From Defluviicoccus sp. (GTDB lineage: Bacteria; Pseudomonadota; Alphaproteobacteria; Rhodospirillales; Defluviicoccaceae), in the NCBI GenBank assembly GCA_013414705.1, contig CP058705.1, positions 1,275,698-1,280,750 of the forward strand: a stretch of 5,053 bases of DNA, read 5' to 3'. Positions 1 to 5,053 of the stretch are shown piece after piece (within the stretch, counting starts at the first letter, position 1; the number at the start of each line of letters is the position of its first letter). The position numbers and the translations under genes were made by a program. The notes beneath the pieces are model-generated. The model made no database searches and was not told where the DNA came from. It saw only the letters and a program-made list of their open reading frames with translations.

Positions 1-577
1 GTCGTTCCTCGATGATCGGATAGCGGGACAGCAGGGCGATTGCTTCGCTGGAATGCCAGCCGTGGTCGATGTAATCGTCTTCGGCAATCATTCGCCACGG
101 ATAGCCATCCTCGCCGCGACGAAGTCGTTTGATCATCTGTGGGTTGACTTCCTGCAGCGCGATGACGTTGGCGGGCCGACCAGCGAACCAGCGGATCAGC
201 GCGTCCTGATCCGGGTTCTGGACGTAAACGTTGTGGGTGAGCAGCGTCAGCGCGTCGGCCCTGCTTGGTACGCTGGCCAGCGAGGTGTGTGCGGGAGCAA
301 ACGACGGTATCCCCCAATCGACTGCGAAGAAGCCCGTGAGCAGCAGTGCCACCACCGCCATCCGCCGATGACGGGTCAACAGGCAAAAGGCAGTGGCAAG
401 TGCCGCCAGCACGGTCAGGTGCGGGACGAAGTGGTGCAGCAGCTCGAGTGGCCAACGGGTCACGCCCACGGCATGTAACAGTGCCGCGGCCGTCAGGGGC
501 AGCAGCGCCAACGCGGCAATGGCCCCGGTCGTCACCGTGATGGGCCGTCGGAGCTTACGCTTCGAATGCGGGTTCAT
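1..577 (-). CDS. Membrane-anchored endonuclease/exonuclease/phosphatase family protein (3' part missing)
   Basis: Partial: 192 codons are visible from the ATG at 577, and the gene runs off the left edge. The N-terminus is basic (MNPHSKRKLRR), followed by three hydrophobic stretches at about residues 17-38, 50-68 and 72-93, which suggests a membrane anchor. A soluble domain then starts with LTLLTHNVYVQNPD (residues 110-123) and VIALQEVN (138-145). These match the first two strands of the EEP (DNase I-like) fold, where Asn116 and Glu143 would be the usual metal/phosphate-site residues. AIALLSRYPI (179-188) fits the next conserved strand. The overall plan resembles YafD-like EEP proteins. The substrate (nucleic acid, phospholipid or other phosphodiester) cannot be told. 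The start is firm: an in-frame TGA lies at 601-599 and no other start codon occurs between it and 577. There is no strong Shine-Dalgarno, so translation may be coupled to aroA just upstream. The catalytic Asp/His residues of the C-terminal half are outside the window. Confidence 0.85.
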   Translation of the reverse strand, partial: MNPHSKRKLRRPITVTTGAIAALALLPLTAAALLHAVGVTRWPLELLHHFVPHLTVLAALATAFCLLTRHRRMAVVALLLTGFFAVDWGIPSFAPAHTSLASVPSRADALTLLTHNVYVQNPDQDALIRWFAGRPANVIALQEVNPQMIKRLRRGEDGYPWRMIAEDDYIDHGWHSSEAIALLSRYPIIEER

Positions 578-602
578 GGATATCGGCGCCGATCGCCGTC
601 AT
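555..602 (-). other. Out-of-frame remnant of the aroA C-terminus
   Basis: Immediately after the aroA TGA (604-602), and overlapping it as TGATG, a short frame reads MTAIGADIHEPAFEA and ends at TAA (557-555). Preceded by the codon CTG it gives LMTAIGADI, which matches the LMxxLGAxI ending of alphaproteobacterial EPSP synthases. It is therefore almost certainly the original aroA C-terminus displaced by a small indel in the GGATTCCCCTG stretch, not a separate gene. If the frame were restored, aroA would end at 555 and overlap the start of the EEP gene (577) by 23 bases. Confidence 0.75.
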
Positions 603-1897
603 CAGGGGAATCCGGGGAAGCTGGTGGCGATGGCGGTTCCGTCGTCGACCCTGACCGGCGCGCGTGCAGCCAGCCCCAGCACCAGGAACGACATGGCGAT
701 CCGGTGATCGAAGTGCGTGGTGACGATCCCGCCACCGGGAGGAGGTCCGTCGCAGCCGTGTACGGCCATCCAGTCATGCCCCGTTTTCACTTCGACACCG
801 CAGGCGGCCAGCCCGGCGGCGACAGCGGCCAGCCGGTCGCTCTCCTTGACCCGCAATTCGGCGAGCCCGTTCATCCGGGTGGTGCCGCGGGCACACGCCG
901 CTGCCACGGCCAGGATCGGAAACTCGTCGATCATCGAGGGCACGCGTGCGGCCGGGACATCCACGCCGTGCAGCGTCCCGGCGCTGACGCAAAGATCGCT
1001 GATCGGCTCGCCATCATCGCGGGTCCTGCAATCCTCGATCGAGGCGCCCATTTCGCGCAGTGTCGTCAGCAAGCCGGTGCGCAGCGGGTTGACGCCGACG
1101 CCTGTGAGCGTCAGTCGGGAGCCGGGAATGATCAGCGCTGCCACCAGCGGGAATGCTGCCGAGGAAACGTCGGCCGGCACCACCACGGTTTGCGCCATAA
1201 GTTCCGGCTGGCCCGTGAGCTCGATTCGTCGGCCGCCGTCGGGCAACGCGTCGACGGTGATTTCCGCACCGAAGTGGGCGAGCAGCCGCTCGCTGTGGTC
1301 GCGCGTCGGCTGCGGCTCCACCACCGTCGTTTTTCCCGGAGCGCTCAGCCCGGCAAGCAGGATCGCGGACTTCACCTGTGCCGAGGCCACCGGCAGCGTG
1401 TAGTCGATCGGCAGCGGCGCTTCTGCGCCTCGGATCGCCAGCGGCAGGCGGTCGCCGCCGCGTGCCCAGATCCGGGCACCGATGCGCTGCAGCGGTTCGA
1501 TCACACGTCGCATCGGCCGGCTGGACAGCGATGCGTCGCCGCTCAGCATCGTCAGGATGGGCTGACTCGCCACCAATCCCATCAGCAGCCGGGCGCCGGT
1601 ACCGGAGTTGCCGAGATCGAGCACCCGATCCGGCTCCGCCAGACCGCCGGTGCCGCGTCCGGCGACGCGCCATGTCCCGTCCGCGTCCCGCTCCACGCGG
1701 CAGCCGAGTGCGCGCACGGCATCTGCTGTGGCCAGGACGTCACCCGCTTCAAGCAGGCCTTCGATACACGACTCGCCGACCGCCGATGCGGCGAGCAGCA
1801 GTGCTCTATGGGAGACCGATTTGTCGCCCGGAATCGGCGGTGAACCGCTCAGTGGTCCACACGGACGGGCGATCATCGGCTGCATCTGTGGTTTCAC
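602..1897 (-). CDS. aroA: 3-phosphoshikimate 1-carboxyvinyltransferase (EPSP synthase), C-terminus truncated by a frameshift
   Basis: Transfers the enolpyruvyl group of PEP to shikimate-3-phosphate, the sixth step of the cytosolic shikimate pathway. As read, it has 431 residues. Visible motifs are GDKSVSH (24-30), LGNSGTGAR (95-103), RPM (127-129), SAQVKSA (172-178), TRDHSE (198-203), NPLRTG (270-275), PSMIDEFPILA with the catalytic-type Asp324, RVKESDR with Glu352, and DHRIAMSF (397-404). The pattern resembles class II (CP4-like) enzymes, but the PEP-site loop has Gly99 where CP4 has Ala. The start chosen is GTG 1897, with GAGG seven bases upstream; it leaves about the usual N-terminal length before the first motif. 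An upstream TTG at 1984 would add 29 unconserved residues, and ATGs at 1885 and 1876 lack a good ribosome site. The protein stops at SFPGFP, where relatives continue with about 15-20 more residues (FPxFxxLMxxLGA...). That continuation is present in another frame. The gene is expected to be essential for aromatic amino-acid synthesis in most hosts. Confidence 0.93.
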   Translation of the reverse strand: MKPQMQPMIARPCGPLSGSPPIPGDKSVSHRALLLAASAVGESCIEGLLEAGDVLATADAVRALGCRVERDADGTWRVAGRGTGGLAEPDRVLDLGNSGTGARLLMGLVASQPILTMLSGDASLSSRPMRRVIEPLQRIGARIWARGGDRLPLAIRGAEAPLPIDYTLPVASAQVKSAILLAGLSAPGKTTVVEPQPTRDHSERLLAHFGAEITVDALPDGGRRIELTGQPELMAQTVVVPADVSSAAFPLVAALIIPGSRLTLTGVGVNPLRTGLLTTLREMGASIEDCRTRDDGEPISDLCVSAGTLHGVDVPAARVPSMIDEFPILAVAAACARGTTRMNGLAELRVKESDRLAAVAAGLAACGVEVKTGHDWMAVHGCDGPPPGGGIVTTHFDHRIAMSFLVLGLAARAPVRVDDGTAIATSFPGFP

Positions 1898-1949
1898 GGA
1901 ACGGCCTCGCGGGTCAGTCGGTTGGCGGGAGGACAGAGACGACGATAAG

Positions 1950-1977
1950 GTTTGCTTTTGACTCGCCGAAAGCAAAC
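1950..1977. promoter_or_regulatory. Perfect 9-bp inverted repeat in the aroA/FYDLN divergent promoter region
   Basis: GTTTGCTTT (1950-1958) is followed, after a 10-base spacer, by its exact reverse complement AAAGCAAAC (1969-1977). In RNA the stem could extend by a U-G and a G-C pair. The centre, 1963.5, is exactly halfway between the chosen aroA start (1897) and the FYDLN start (2030). The arms are A+T-rich against a G+C-rich background, and their centres are 19 bp apart, close to two helical turns. This suits a dimeric regulator's operator serving both genes. No T-run follows on either strand, which argues against an intrinsic terminator. A TTGACT (1958-1963, plus) and a TTGACG (2012-2007, minus) could be -35 boxes, but neither has a convincing -10. 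Function is inference. Confidence 0.45.
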
Positions 1978-2017
1978 GTGGCAATTGGCGACCATGGATG
2001 AATGCACGTCAACTGCT

Positions 2018-2022
2018 GGAGG
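2018..2022 (+). promoter_or_regulatory. Shine-Dalgarno fixing the GTG start of the FYDLN gene
   Basis: GGAGG lies seven bases before the GTG at 2030. The start is otherwise non-ATG, and this site together with the family-typical MAKPE N-terminus decides it. Confidence 0.8.
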
Positions 2023-2029
2023 CTAGTCC

Positions 2030-2425
2030 GTGGCCAAACCCGAGTGGGGAACAAAACGATCGTGCCAGAGTTGTGGCGCGCGCTTCTATGATCTTCGTCG
2101 TGATCCGATCGTGTGTCCGATCTGTGGCGCTGTCCATGATCCGGAGCGCCAGCCGCGGCCGCGTCGGTCTGGCCCGGCGGCGAAAGAAGAGCCGGCAGTG
2201 GCCAGCAGCCTGGTGGACGACGATGCAGTCGAGGAGGACGCGGCCGAGGAGGAGACCAGCGACGCGGATCTCGACGAACTTGAGGATGACTCGACGTCGG
2301 ATGACGATGATCTGGCCGACGAGAACGAAGAGCTGATGGAAGATACGTCCGAACTTGGCGAGGACGATGACGATATCGGCGAGGTGATGGAGCACGTGGA
2401 CGACGAGTCGGACGACAAGTCCTGA
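2030..2425 (+). CDS. FYDLN-acid / TIGR02300-family zinc-ribbon protein with acidic tail
   Basis: 131 residues, starting at GTG with a strong Shine-Dalgarno. The N-terminus MAKPEWGTKR and the signature FYDLRRDP (19-26) identify the FYDLN_acid (TIGR02300) family, which is found mainly in Alphaproteobacteria and has no established function. Two CxxC pairs, CQSC (12-15) and CPIC (29-32), flank the signature and form a likely zinc ribbon. Residues 47-131 are a low-complexity tail in which nearly half the residues are Asp or Glu, so it is probably disordered. There is no signal peptide or membrane segment, so it should be cytoplasmic. It is divergent from aroA, and this adjacency together with tRNA-Ala recurs in alphaproteobacterial genomes. 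A nucleic-acid or protein-binding role is possible from the zinc ribbon but is not shown. Confidence 0.9.
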   Translation: MAKPEWGTKRSCQSCGARFYDLRRDPIVCPICGAVHDPERQPRPRRSGPAAKEEPAVASSLVDDDAVEEDAAEEETSDADLDELEDDSTSDDDDLADENEELMEDTSELGEDDDDIGEVMEHVDDESDDKS

Positions 2426-2429
2426 TCGG

Positions 2430-2449
2430 CCGCTCCCTGTTGCGAGCGG
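2430..2449 (+). terminator. Candidate hairpin terminator after the FYDLN gene
   Basis: CCGCTC (2430-2435) and GAGCGG (2444-2449) form a 6-bp G+C-rich stem with an 8-base loop, starting five bases after the FYDLN stop codon. The following bases (ATTCGCCTCT) are only weakly T-rich, so if it terminates transcription it is not a textbook intrinsic terminator. Confidence 0.35.
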
Positions 2450-2565
2450 ATTCGCCTCTGATGCTTGCGGGCGGTTCCTCGTGAGCGCGAGTCGCTGGGA
2501 CAGCTATGGAGCGACCAGGCGTCGCCAGATCCGGCGGGGTTGATCGACGGCGGCGCCGATTTCCC

Positions 2566-2595
2566 TTGCCGGCCATGCCGTGGGACCATTACTTT
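2566..2595 (+). promoter_or_regulatory. Weak candidate promoter for tRNA-Ala
   Basis: TTGCCG (2566-2571) resembles a -35 box (4/6), and TACTTT (2590-2595), 18 bases later, is a poor -10 box (3/6). Transcription would start near 2602, about 35 bases before the tRNA. The rest of 2426-2637 shows no gene that I can support. Confidence 0.22.
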
Positions 2596-2637
2596 CTGTC
2601 CCGGTTGTTGGCGCCCGGTCGGCGTGCCAACGCCCTT

Positions 2638-2711
2638 GGGGCCGTAGCTCAGTTGGGAGAGCGCCGCAATGGCATTGCGGAGGTCAGGGGTTCGACTCCT
2701 CGGCTCCACCA
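2638..2711 (+). tRNA. tRNA-Ala (anticodon GGC), T-arm two bases short
   Basis: Acceptor stem GGGGCCG (2638-2644) pairs with CGGCTCC (2701-2707) and contains the G3-U70 pair that marks alanine tRNAs. A73 and an encoded CCA follow. The D-arm is GCTC-AGTTGGGA-GAGC. The anticodon arm is CCGCA-ATGGCAT-TGCGG, with anticodon GGC, which reads GCC and GCU. The variable loop is AGGTC. The T-arm reads AGGGG TTCGACT CCT, where AGGGG needs a CCCCT partner, so two bases are missing. The alternative pairing AGGGG/CTCCT leaves only a 5-base TTCGA loop. Total length is 74 including CCA, against the usual 76. It is either a damaged gene or a sequence error. Identity is certain; functionality is not. Confidence 0.88.
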
Positions 2712-2778
2712 GTCCTCAAGCAACCCCACGGTCCATCGCTGCTGTCGGTCTGAAGGCTGGGAGCAGGAGCGGTATTAG

Positions 2779-2793
2779 GCTGCCCGTGGCAGC
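2779..2793 (+). other. Small hairpin downstream of tRNA-Ala
   Basis: GCTGCC (2779-2784), loop CGT, GGCAGC (2788-2793): a perfect 6-bp stem with a 3-base loop, about 70 bases after the tRNA. No T-run follows, so a role in tRNA termination is only possible. Confidence 0.3.
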
Positions 2794-2839
2794 GAGCGAC
2801 TCGCCCCCTGCCGAAGCGGCCTGCTTGGTGTCTCCCGTC

Positions 2840-2857
2840 GACAGCGATGTCGCTGTC
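2840..2857 (-). terminator. Candidate hairpin just after the tautomerase stop codon
   Basis: GACAGCGA (2840-2847) and TCGCTGTC (2850-2857) are perfect reverse complements separated by two bases (a realistic RNA stem would be 6-7 bp with a slightly larger loop). It begins one base past the tautomerase TGA on the minus strand and lies between two convergent transcripts (tRNA-Ala and the tautomerase gene). No T-run follows on either strand, so it may terminate inefficiently or protect the mRNA 3' end. Confidence 0.4.
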
Positions 2858-2858
2858 A

Positions 2859-3203
2859 TCAGAATGTTCCCCCGTTCCACCCCCAGAACGCACGCTCCAC
2901 GTCACGGAAGGTGATGTAGATCCGGTCGGCTGGAATGGCGAAACGGCGTTCGATTACAGCACACAAGGAAGCGGCTAGGGCGGGCGTCTGGCTGGCGGTC
3001 AAGCCGATGCTGGCAACGTCGGCTGCGGCCGTGGGTGAGGCATTGCCGGAGAACATCAGTGGCGTGTCGGGGTGGAGAGAGACCATCATGTAGCGTTCCG
3101 GCTTGCCAAGGCTGTTGGCAACCGTCGCCGACAGTTCGGCCAGGGCGGACGCGTGTTCGTCCGCGGCCACGGACGTGTTCAGAAAAAGCTTCAGCATCGG
3201 CAT
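2859..3203 (-). CDS. MIF/phenylpyruvate-tautomerase-like protein
   Basis: 114 residues, matching the ~115 of the MIF family in the tautomerase superfamily. These small trimeric enzymes use an N-terminal proline as catalytic base in keto-enol tautomerisation (for example of phenylpyruvate); the natural bacterial substrate is often unknown. The start is set at ATG 3203 because it places Pro directly after Met (MPMLKL) and has AGGAGG (3214-3209) five bases upstream. Starting at 3275 would bury the proline. Other family features are GKPERYM (33-39, active-site Lys34), SIG (65-67) and DRIYITF (93-99, Tyr96, equivalent to MIF Tyr95), with a C-terminal GWNGGTF close to MIF's GWNNSTF. MIF Asn97 is Thr here. 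The CxxC of vertebrate MIF is absent (TAAA), so thiol-oxidoreductase activity is not expected. There is no signal peptide. It lies downstream of the GH15 gene on the same strand. Confidence 0.9.
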   Translation of the reverse strand: MPMLKLFLNTSVAADEHASALAELSATVANSLGKPERYMMVSLHPDTPLMFSGNASPTAAADVASIGLTASQTPALAASLCAVIERRFAIPADRIYITFRDVERAFWGWNGGTF

Positions 3204-3208
3204 GGGGG

Positions 3209-3214
3209 CCTCCT
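3209..3214 (-). promoter_or_regulatory. Shine-Dalgarno deciding the tautomerase start
   Basis: On the minus strand AGGAGG lies five bases before the ATG at 3203. It supports the short form with the catalytic N-terminal proline over the longer open frame from 3275. Confidence 0.85.
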
Positions 3215-3248
3215 GGTCTGTGGTGGATTGCTGGTCTGGAGCGGATTG
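3213..3248. repeat. Two-copy 18-bp imperfect tandem repeat before the tautomerase gene
   Basis: CTGGTCTGTGGTGGATTG (3213-3230) is followed directly by CTGGTCTGGAGCGGATTG (3231-3248), identical at 15 of 18 positions. It overlaps the edge of the ribosome-binding site and fills the leader between the GH15/tautomerase hairpin and the start codon. It may be a local duplication or a pair of binding sites. Confidence 0.6.
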
Positions 3249-3282
3249 AAAAGGTCGAAGAACAGTTGCGGCCATTCTTCGA
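3249..3282 (-). terminator. Candidate hairpin terminator between GH15 and the tautomerase gene
   Basis: On the minus strand TCGAAGAA (3282-3275) and TTCTTCGA (3262-3255) form a perfect 8-bp stem with a 12-base loop, followed by CCTTTTC. It begins 32 bases after the GH15 stop. The stem is A+T-rich and the T-run short, so it is a weak terminator or an mRNA-processing hairpin that could lower tautomerase expression relative to GH15. Confidence 0.4.
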
Positions 3283-3314
3283 TCAGCGTTATCGCAAGCG
3301 CGCTTTGGATTGCG

Positions 3315-5053
3315 TCAGACCGAATCGCCGAGAGCACGGTCGAGACTGATCGCAGCGCTGATCAGCGCCAGGTGGGTGAACGCCTGCGGGTAATTGCCGA
3401 GGCCTTCGCCGCTGGGCCCGGTTTCCTCGGCATAGAGGCCGAGATGGTTGGAGAAGCCCAGCATCCGTTCGAACATCAGGCGCGCTTCTTCCAGCCGCCG
3501 CCGGTCGAACCGTCCGGCATGGGCGAGCGCATCGACGAGCCAGAAGGTGCAGATGTTGAACGTACCCTCCTCGCCGCGAAGACCATCCGAGGTCTTTTCG
3601 ACATTGTAGCGATAGACGAGACTGTTGGAGACAAGGCCGCCCTTATCTGGCGGCTGCATGATCGCATCCAGGAAGCGGATCGTCCGCGGGTCGGCGGGCG
3701 ACAGAAAGAAGGTGAGGATCAGCATCAGGTTGGCCGCGTCCAGCGTGTCGCTGCCATAGTGCTGGACGAACGCGCCCAGGTCCTCGTTCCATCCCTTGGA
3801 CATGATTTCGCGATAGATGGCATCGCGCGCCTCGGACCAGCGCGCCCAGTCGGCCGGAAACGAACGCTTCTGGGCTATTCTTAACGCCCGGTCGATCGCC
3901 ACCCAGCACATGAGCTTCGAATAGACGAACTCCTGGCGTCCGCCGCGAACCTCCCAGATCCCTTCATCCTTGCCCTGCCAGTTGTCGCAGACCCAATCCA
4001 CTAGGCGGCTCACGGTCTGCCAGGCTTCATGGCCCACCGGATGCGCGTGTTTGTTGAACAGGTAGATCGCGTCCAGCAATTCGCCGTAGATGTCGAGCTG
4101 CAGCTGATTGTAGGCGCCGTTGCCGATCCGCACCGGACGCGATCCGCGATAGCCGTCGAGATGGGTGAGGAGCTGTTCCGAGAGGTCCTTGCGGCCGTCA
4201 ATTCCGTACATGATCTGCAGCGAGCCGTCAGGGTTCGGCTTTTCACACAAACTCCACAGGAAGTTGACGAAGTCTTCGGCTTCCTTGGTGAACCCCAGCC
4301 GCAGCAGGGCAAACACCGTGAACGCGGAATCGCGCAGCCAAGTGTATCGATAGTCCCAGTTGCGCTCGCCACCGATGCCTTCCGGCAGGCTGCAGGTGGG
4401 CGCGGCGACGATCGCGCCCGTCGGCGCGTATGTGAGCAGCTTGAGCGCCAGCGCCGAGCGATGCACCATTTCCCGCCAGCGGCCCTTGTAGGTGCTTTTC
4501 GAAAGCCAGGTGCGCCAGTAGGTGACGGTCTCGCGGAACGCCGCCTCGGCATCCTCGTCCGACAGCAACTCGCCGCAGCTTTCGCCTTCGGCGAGTTCGC
4601 GCAGCACAAAGGTCGCCATTTCGCCGGCATTCAGCGTGAATTCGGCCACCACCGCGCTGCCGTCGATGCTGAGCGGAACCGATGTCGCCAGACCGAGGTG
4701 CGCTCCAGACGCGTGGAATTCGGCGCCGCCCGGTAAGACAACGGCCTCGTGGCCATCGCGCGCATAATTGAATGCCGGCTGGCAGTCCATGCGCAGGGTC
4801 ATCCGGCCGCGGACAACGGTGATGCGGCGGATCACCTGGCGAAACGAGGTGGCAAAACCGGAATCGTTCACGACCGGCATGAAATCGACGAGTTCCGCCG
4901 CGCCGCTCTGCTGAAGAAAGCGGGTGACGAGAACATTCGTATCCGGCCAGTAGAACTGCTTGCAGGTGCTGGCCTGCATGTCGGACGGACGAATGGCAAA
5001 GAAACCACCCTTCGTATCGTCGAGAATGGCCGCGAACACACTGGGCGAGTCGA
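3315..5053 (-). CDS. Glycoside hydrolase family 15 protein (glucoamylase/trehalase-like), N-terminus missing
   Basis: 578 codons are visible; the frame is open through the right edge, and the first residues ([12 protein letters not shown]) match the point about 40 residues into GH15 proteins, so the start lies outside. The GTG at 5039 is internal. Numbering from that codon, an N-terminal beta-sandwich region (to about 180) precedes the (alpha/alpha)6 catalytic domain. Visible motifs are [15 protein letters not shown] (224-238), [16 protein letters not shown] (305-320), DEGIWEVRG (358-366) with likely general acid Glu363, and [16 protein letters not shown] (490-505) with likely general base Glu491. 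GH15 enzymes invert alpha-glucosidic bonds. Bacterial relatives of this layout act on trehalose or short alpha-glucans, and many sit beside otsA/otsB; those neighbours would be outside this window. No export signal can be judged because the N-terminus is missing. The C-terminus (ALGDSV) looks complete, and all key motifs are intact. Confidence 0.93.
   Translation of the reverse strand, partial: DSPSVFAAILDDTKGGFFAIRPSDMQASTCKQFYWPDTNVLVTRFLQQSGAAELVDFMPVVNDSGFATSFRQVIRRITVVRGRMTLRMDCQPAFNYARDGHEAVVLPGGAEFHASGAHLGLATSVPLSIDGSAVVAEFTLNAGEMATFVLRELAEGESCGELLSDEDAEAAFRETVTYWRTWLSKSTYKGRWREMVHRSALALKLLTYAPTGAIVAAPTCSLPEGIGGERNWDYRYTWLRDSAFTVFALLRLGFTKEAEDFVNFLWSLCEKPNPDGSLQIMYGIDGRKDLSEQLLTHLDGYRGSRPVRIGNGAYNQLQLDIYGELLDAIYLFNKHAHPVGHEAWQTVSRLVDWVCDNWQGKDEGIWEVRGGRQEFVYSKLMCWVAIDRALRIAQKRSFPADWARWSEARDAIYREIMSKGWNEDLGAFVQHYGSDTLDAANLMLILTFFLSPADPRTIRFLDAIMQPPDKGGLVSNSLVYRYNVEKTSDGLRGEEGTFNICTFWLVDALAHAGRFDRRRLEEARLMFERMLGFSNHLGLYAEETGPSGEGLGNYPQAFTHLALISAAISLDRALGDSV

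Noticed and set aside
566..1843. Long plus-strand open frame (about 425 codons) antisense to aroA
   Set aside because: Its length is explained by the high G+C codon bias of aroA. The Arg/His/Gln-rich product matches no family, while aroA motifs are clear on the other strand.
1898..1984. Longer aroA form starting at TTG 1984
   Set aside because: It adds 29 unconserved residues, begins with a rare start codon, and would place the dyad inside the coding region. GTG 1897 has a better ribosome site and family-like length.
1958..1986. TTGACT-N17-GCAATT as a sigma-70 promoter for the FYDLN gene
   Set aside because: The -35 box is good, but the -10 matches only 2 of 6 positions. It is mentioned under the dyad and not called as a promoter.
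2086..2709. Long minus-strand open frame rich in serine, opposite the FYDLN gene
   Set aside because: Its Ser runs are the complement of the GAC/GAT/GAG/GAA codons of the acidic tail. It also runs through the tRNA and has no recognisable domain.
2506..2778. Plus-strand open frame covering the tRNA-Ala region
   Set aside because: It overlaps the tRNA entirely, and part of its peptide (VAQLGERRNG) is just translated tRNA sequence.
3204..3275. Longer tautomerase form (138 residues) from 3275
   Set aside because: It would put 24 residues before the catalytic proline, ignore the strong AGGAGG, and translate the tandem repeat and hairpin region.
3072..3884. Plus-strand open frame spanning the tautomerase/GH15 junction
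   Set aside because: It is antisense to two well-supported genes and encodes no recognisable domain.
1..5053. A new mobile, defence or biosynthetic system
   Set aside because: All main genes fall into known housekeeping or common families, and I see no transposase, integrase, repeat array or terminal repeats.

Overview
The window looks like a stretch of chromosome from a high-G+C alphaproteobacterium. The main evidence is a FYDLN-acid (TIGR02300-type) zinc-ribbon gene beside a class II-like aroA and a tRNA-Ala(GGC). That gene family and neighbourhood are typical of Alphaproteobacteria. I cannot name a genus. The genes look ordinary and chromosomal, and I see no insertion sequence, prophage, CRISPR array or new multi-gene system.

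Layout, left to right. (1) 1-577, minus: the N-terminal part of a membrane-anchored endonuclease/exonuclease/phosphatase (EEP) family protein, running off the left edge. (2) 602-1897, minus: aroA (EPSP synthase), whose last codons are knocked out of frame; the lost C-terminus can still be read at 555-602. (3) 1898-2029: a divergent promoter region with a perfect 9-bp inverted repeat centred exactly midway between the two start codons. (4) 2030-2425, plus: the FYDLN-acid protein, with a four-cysteine N-terminal zinc ribbon and a long acidic tail. (5) 2638-2711, plus: tRNA-Ala(GGC) with a T-arm two bases too short. (6) 2859-3203, minus: a small MIF/phenylpyruvate-tautomerase-like protein. (7) 3315-5053, minus: a GH15 (glucoamylase/trehalase-like) glycosidase whose N-terminus is beyond the right edge.

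The EEP gene follows aroA on the same strand with little or no spacing and is probably co-transcribed with it. GH15 and the tautomerase lie in tandem, separated by 111 bp that hold a hairpin and a short tandem repeat, so they may be only partly coupled. The FYDLN gene and the tRNA point the other way.

The points most worth checking are the two small length defects in otherwise conserved genes (the aroA 3' end and the tRNA-Ala T-arm). Both lie in C-rich stretches, so they could be assembly errors or real mutations. The symmetric dyad between aroA and the FYDLN gene is the best candidate regulatory element.
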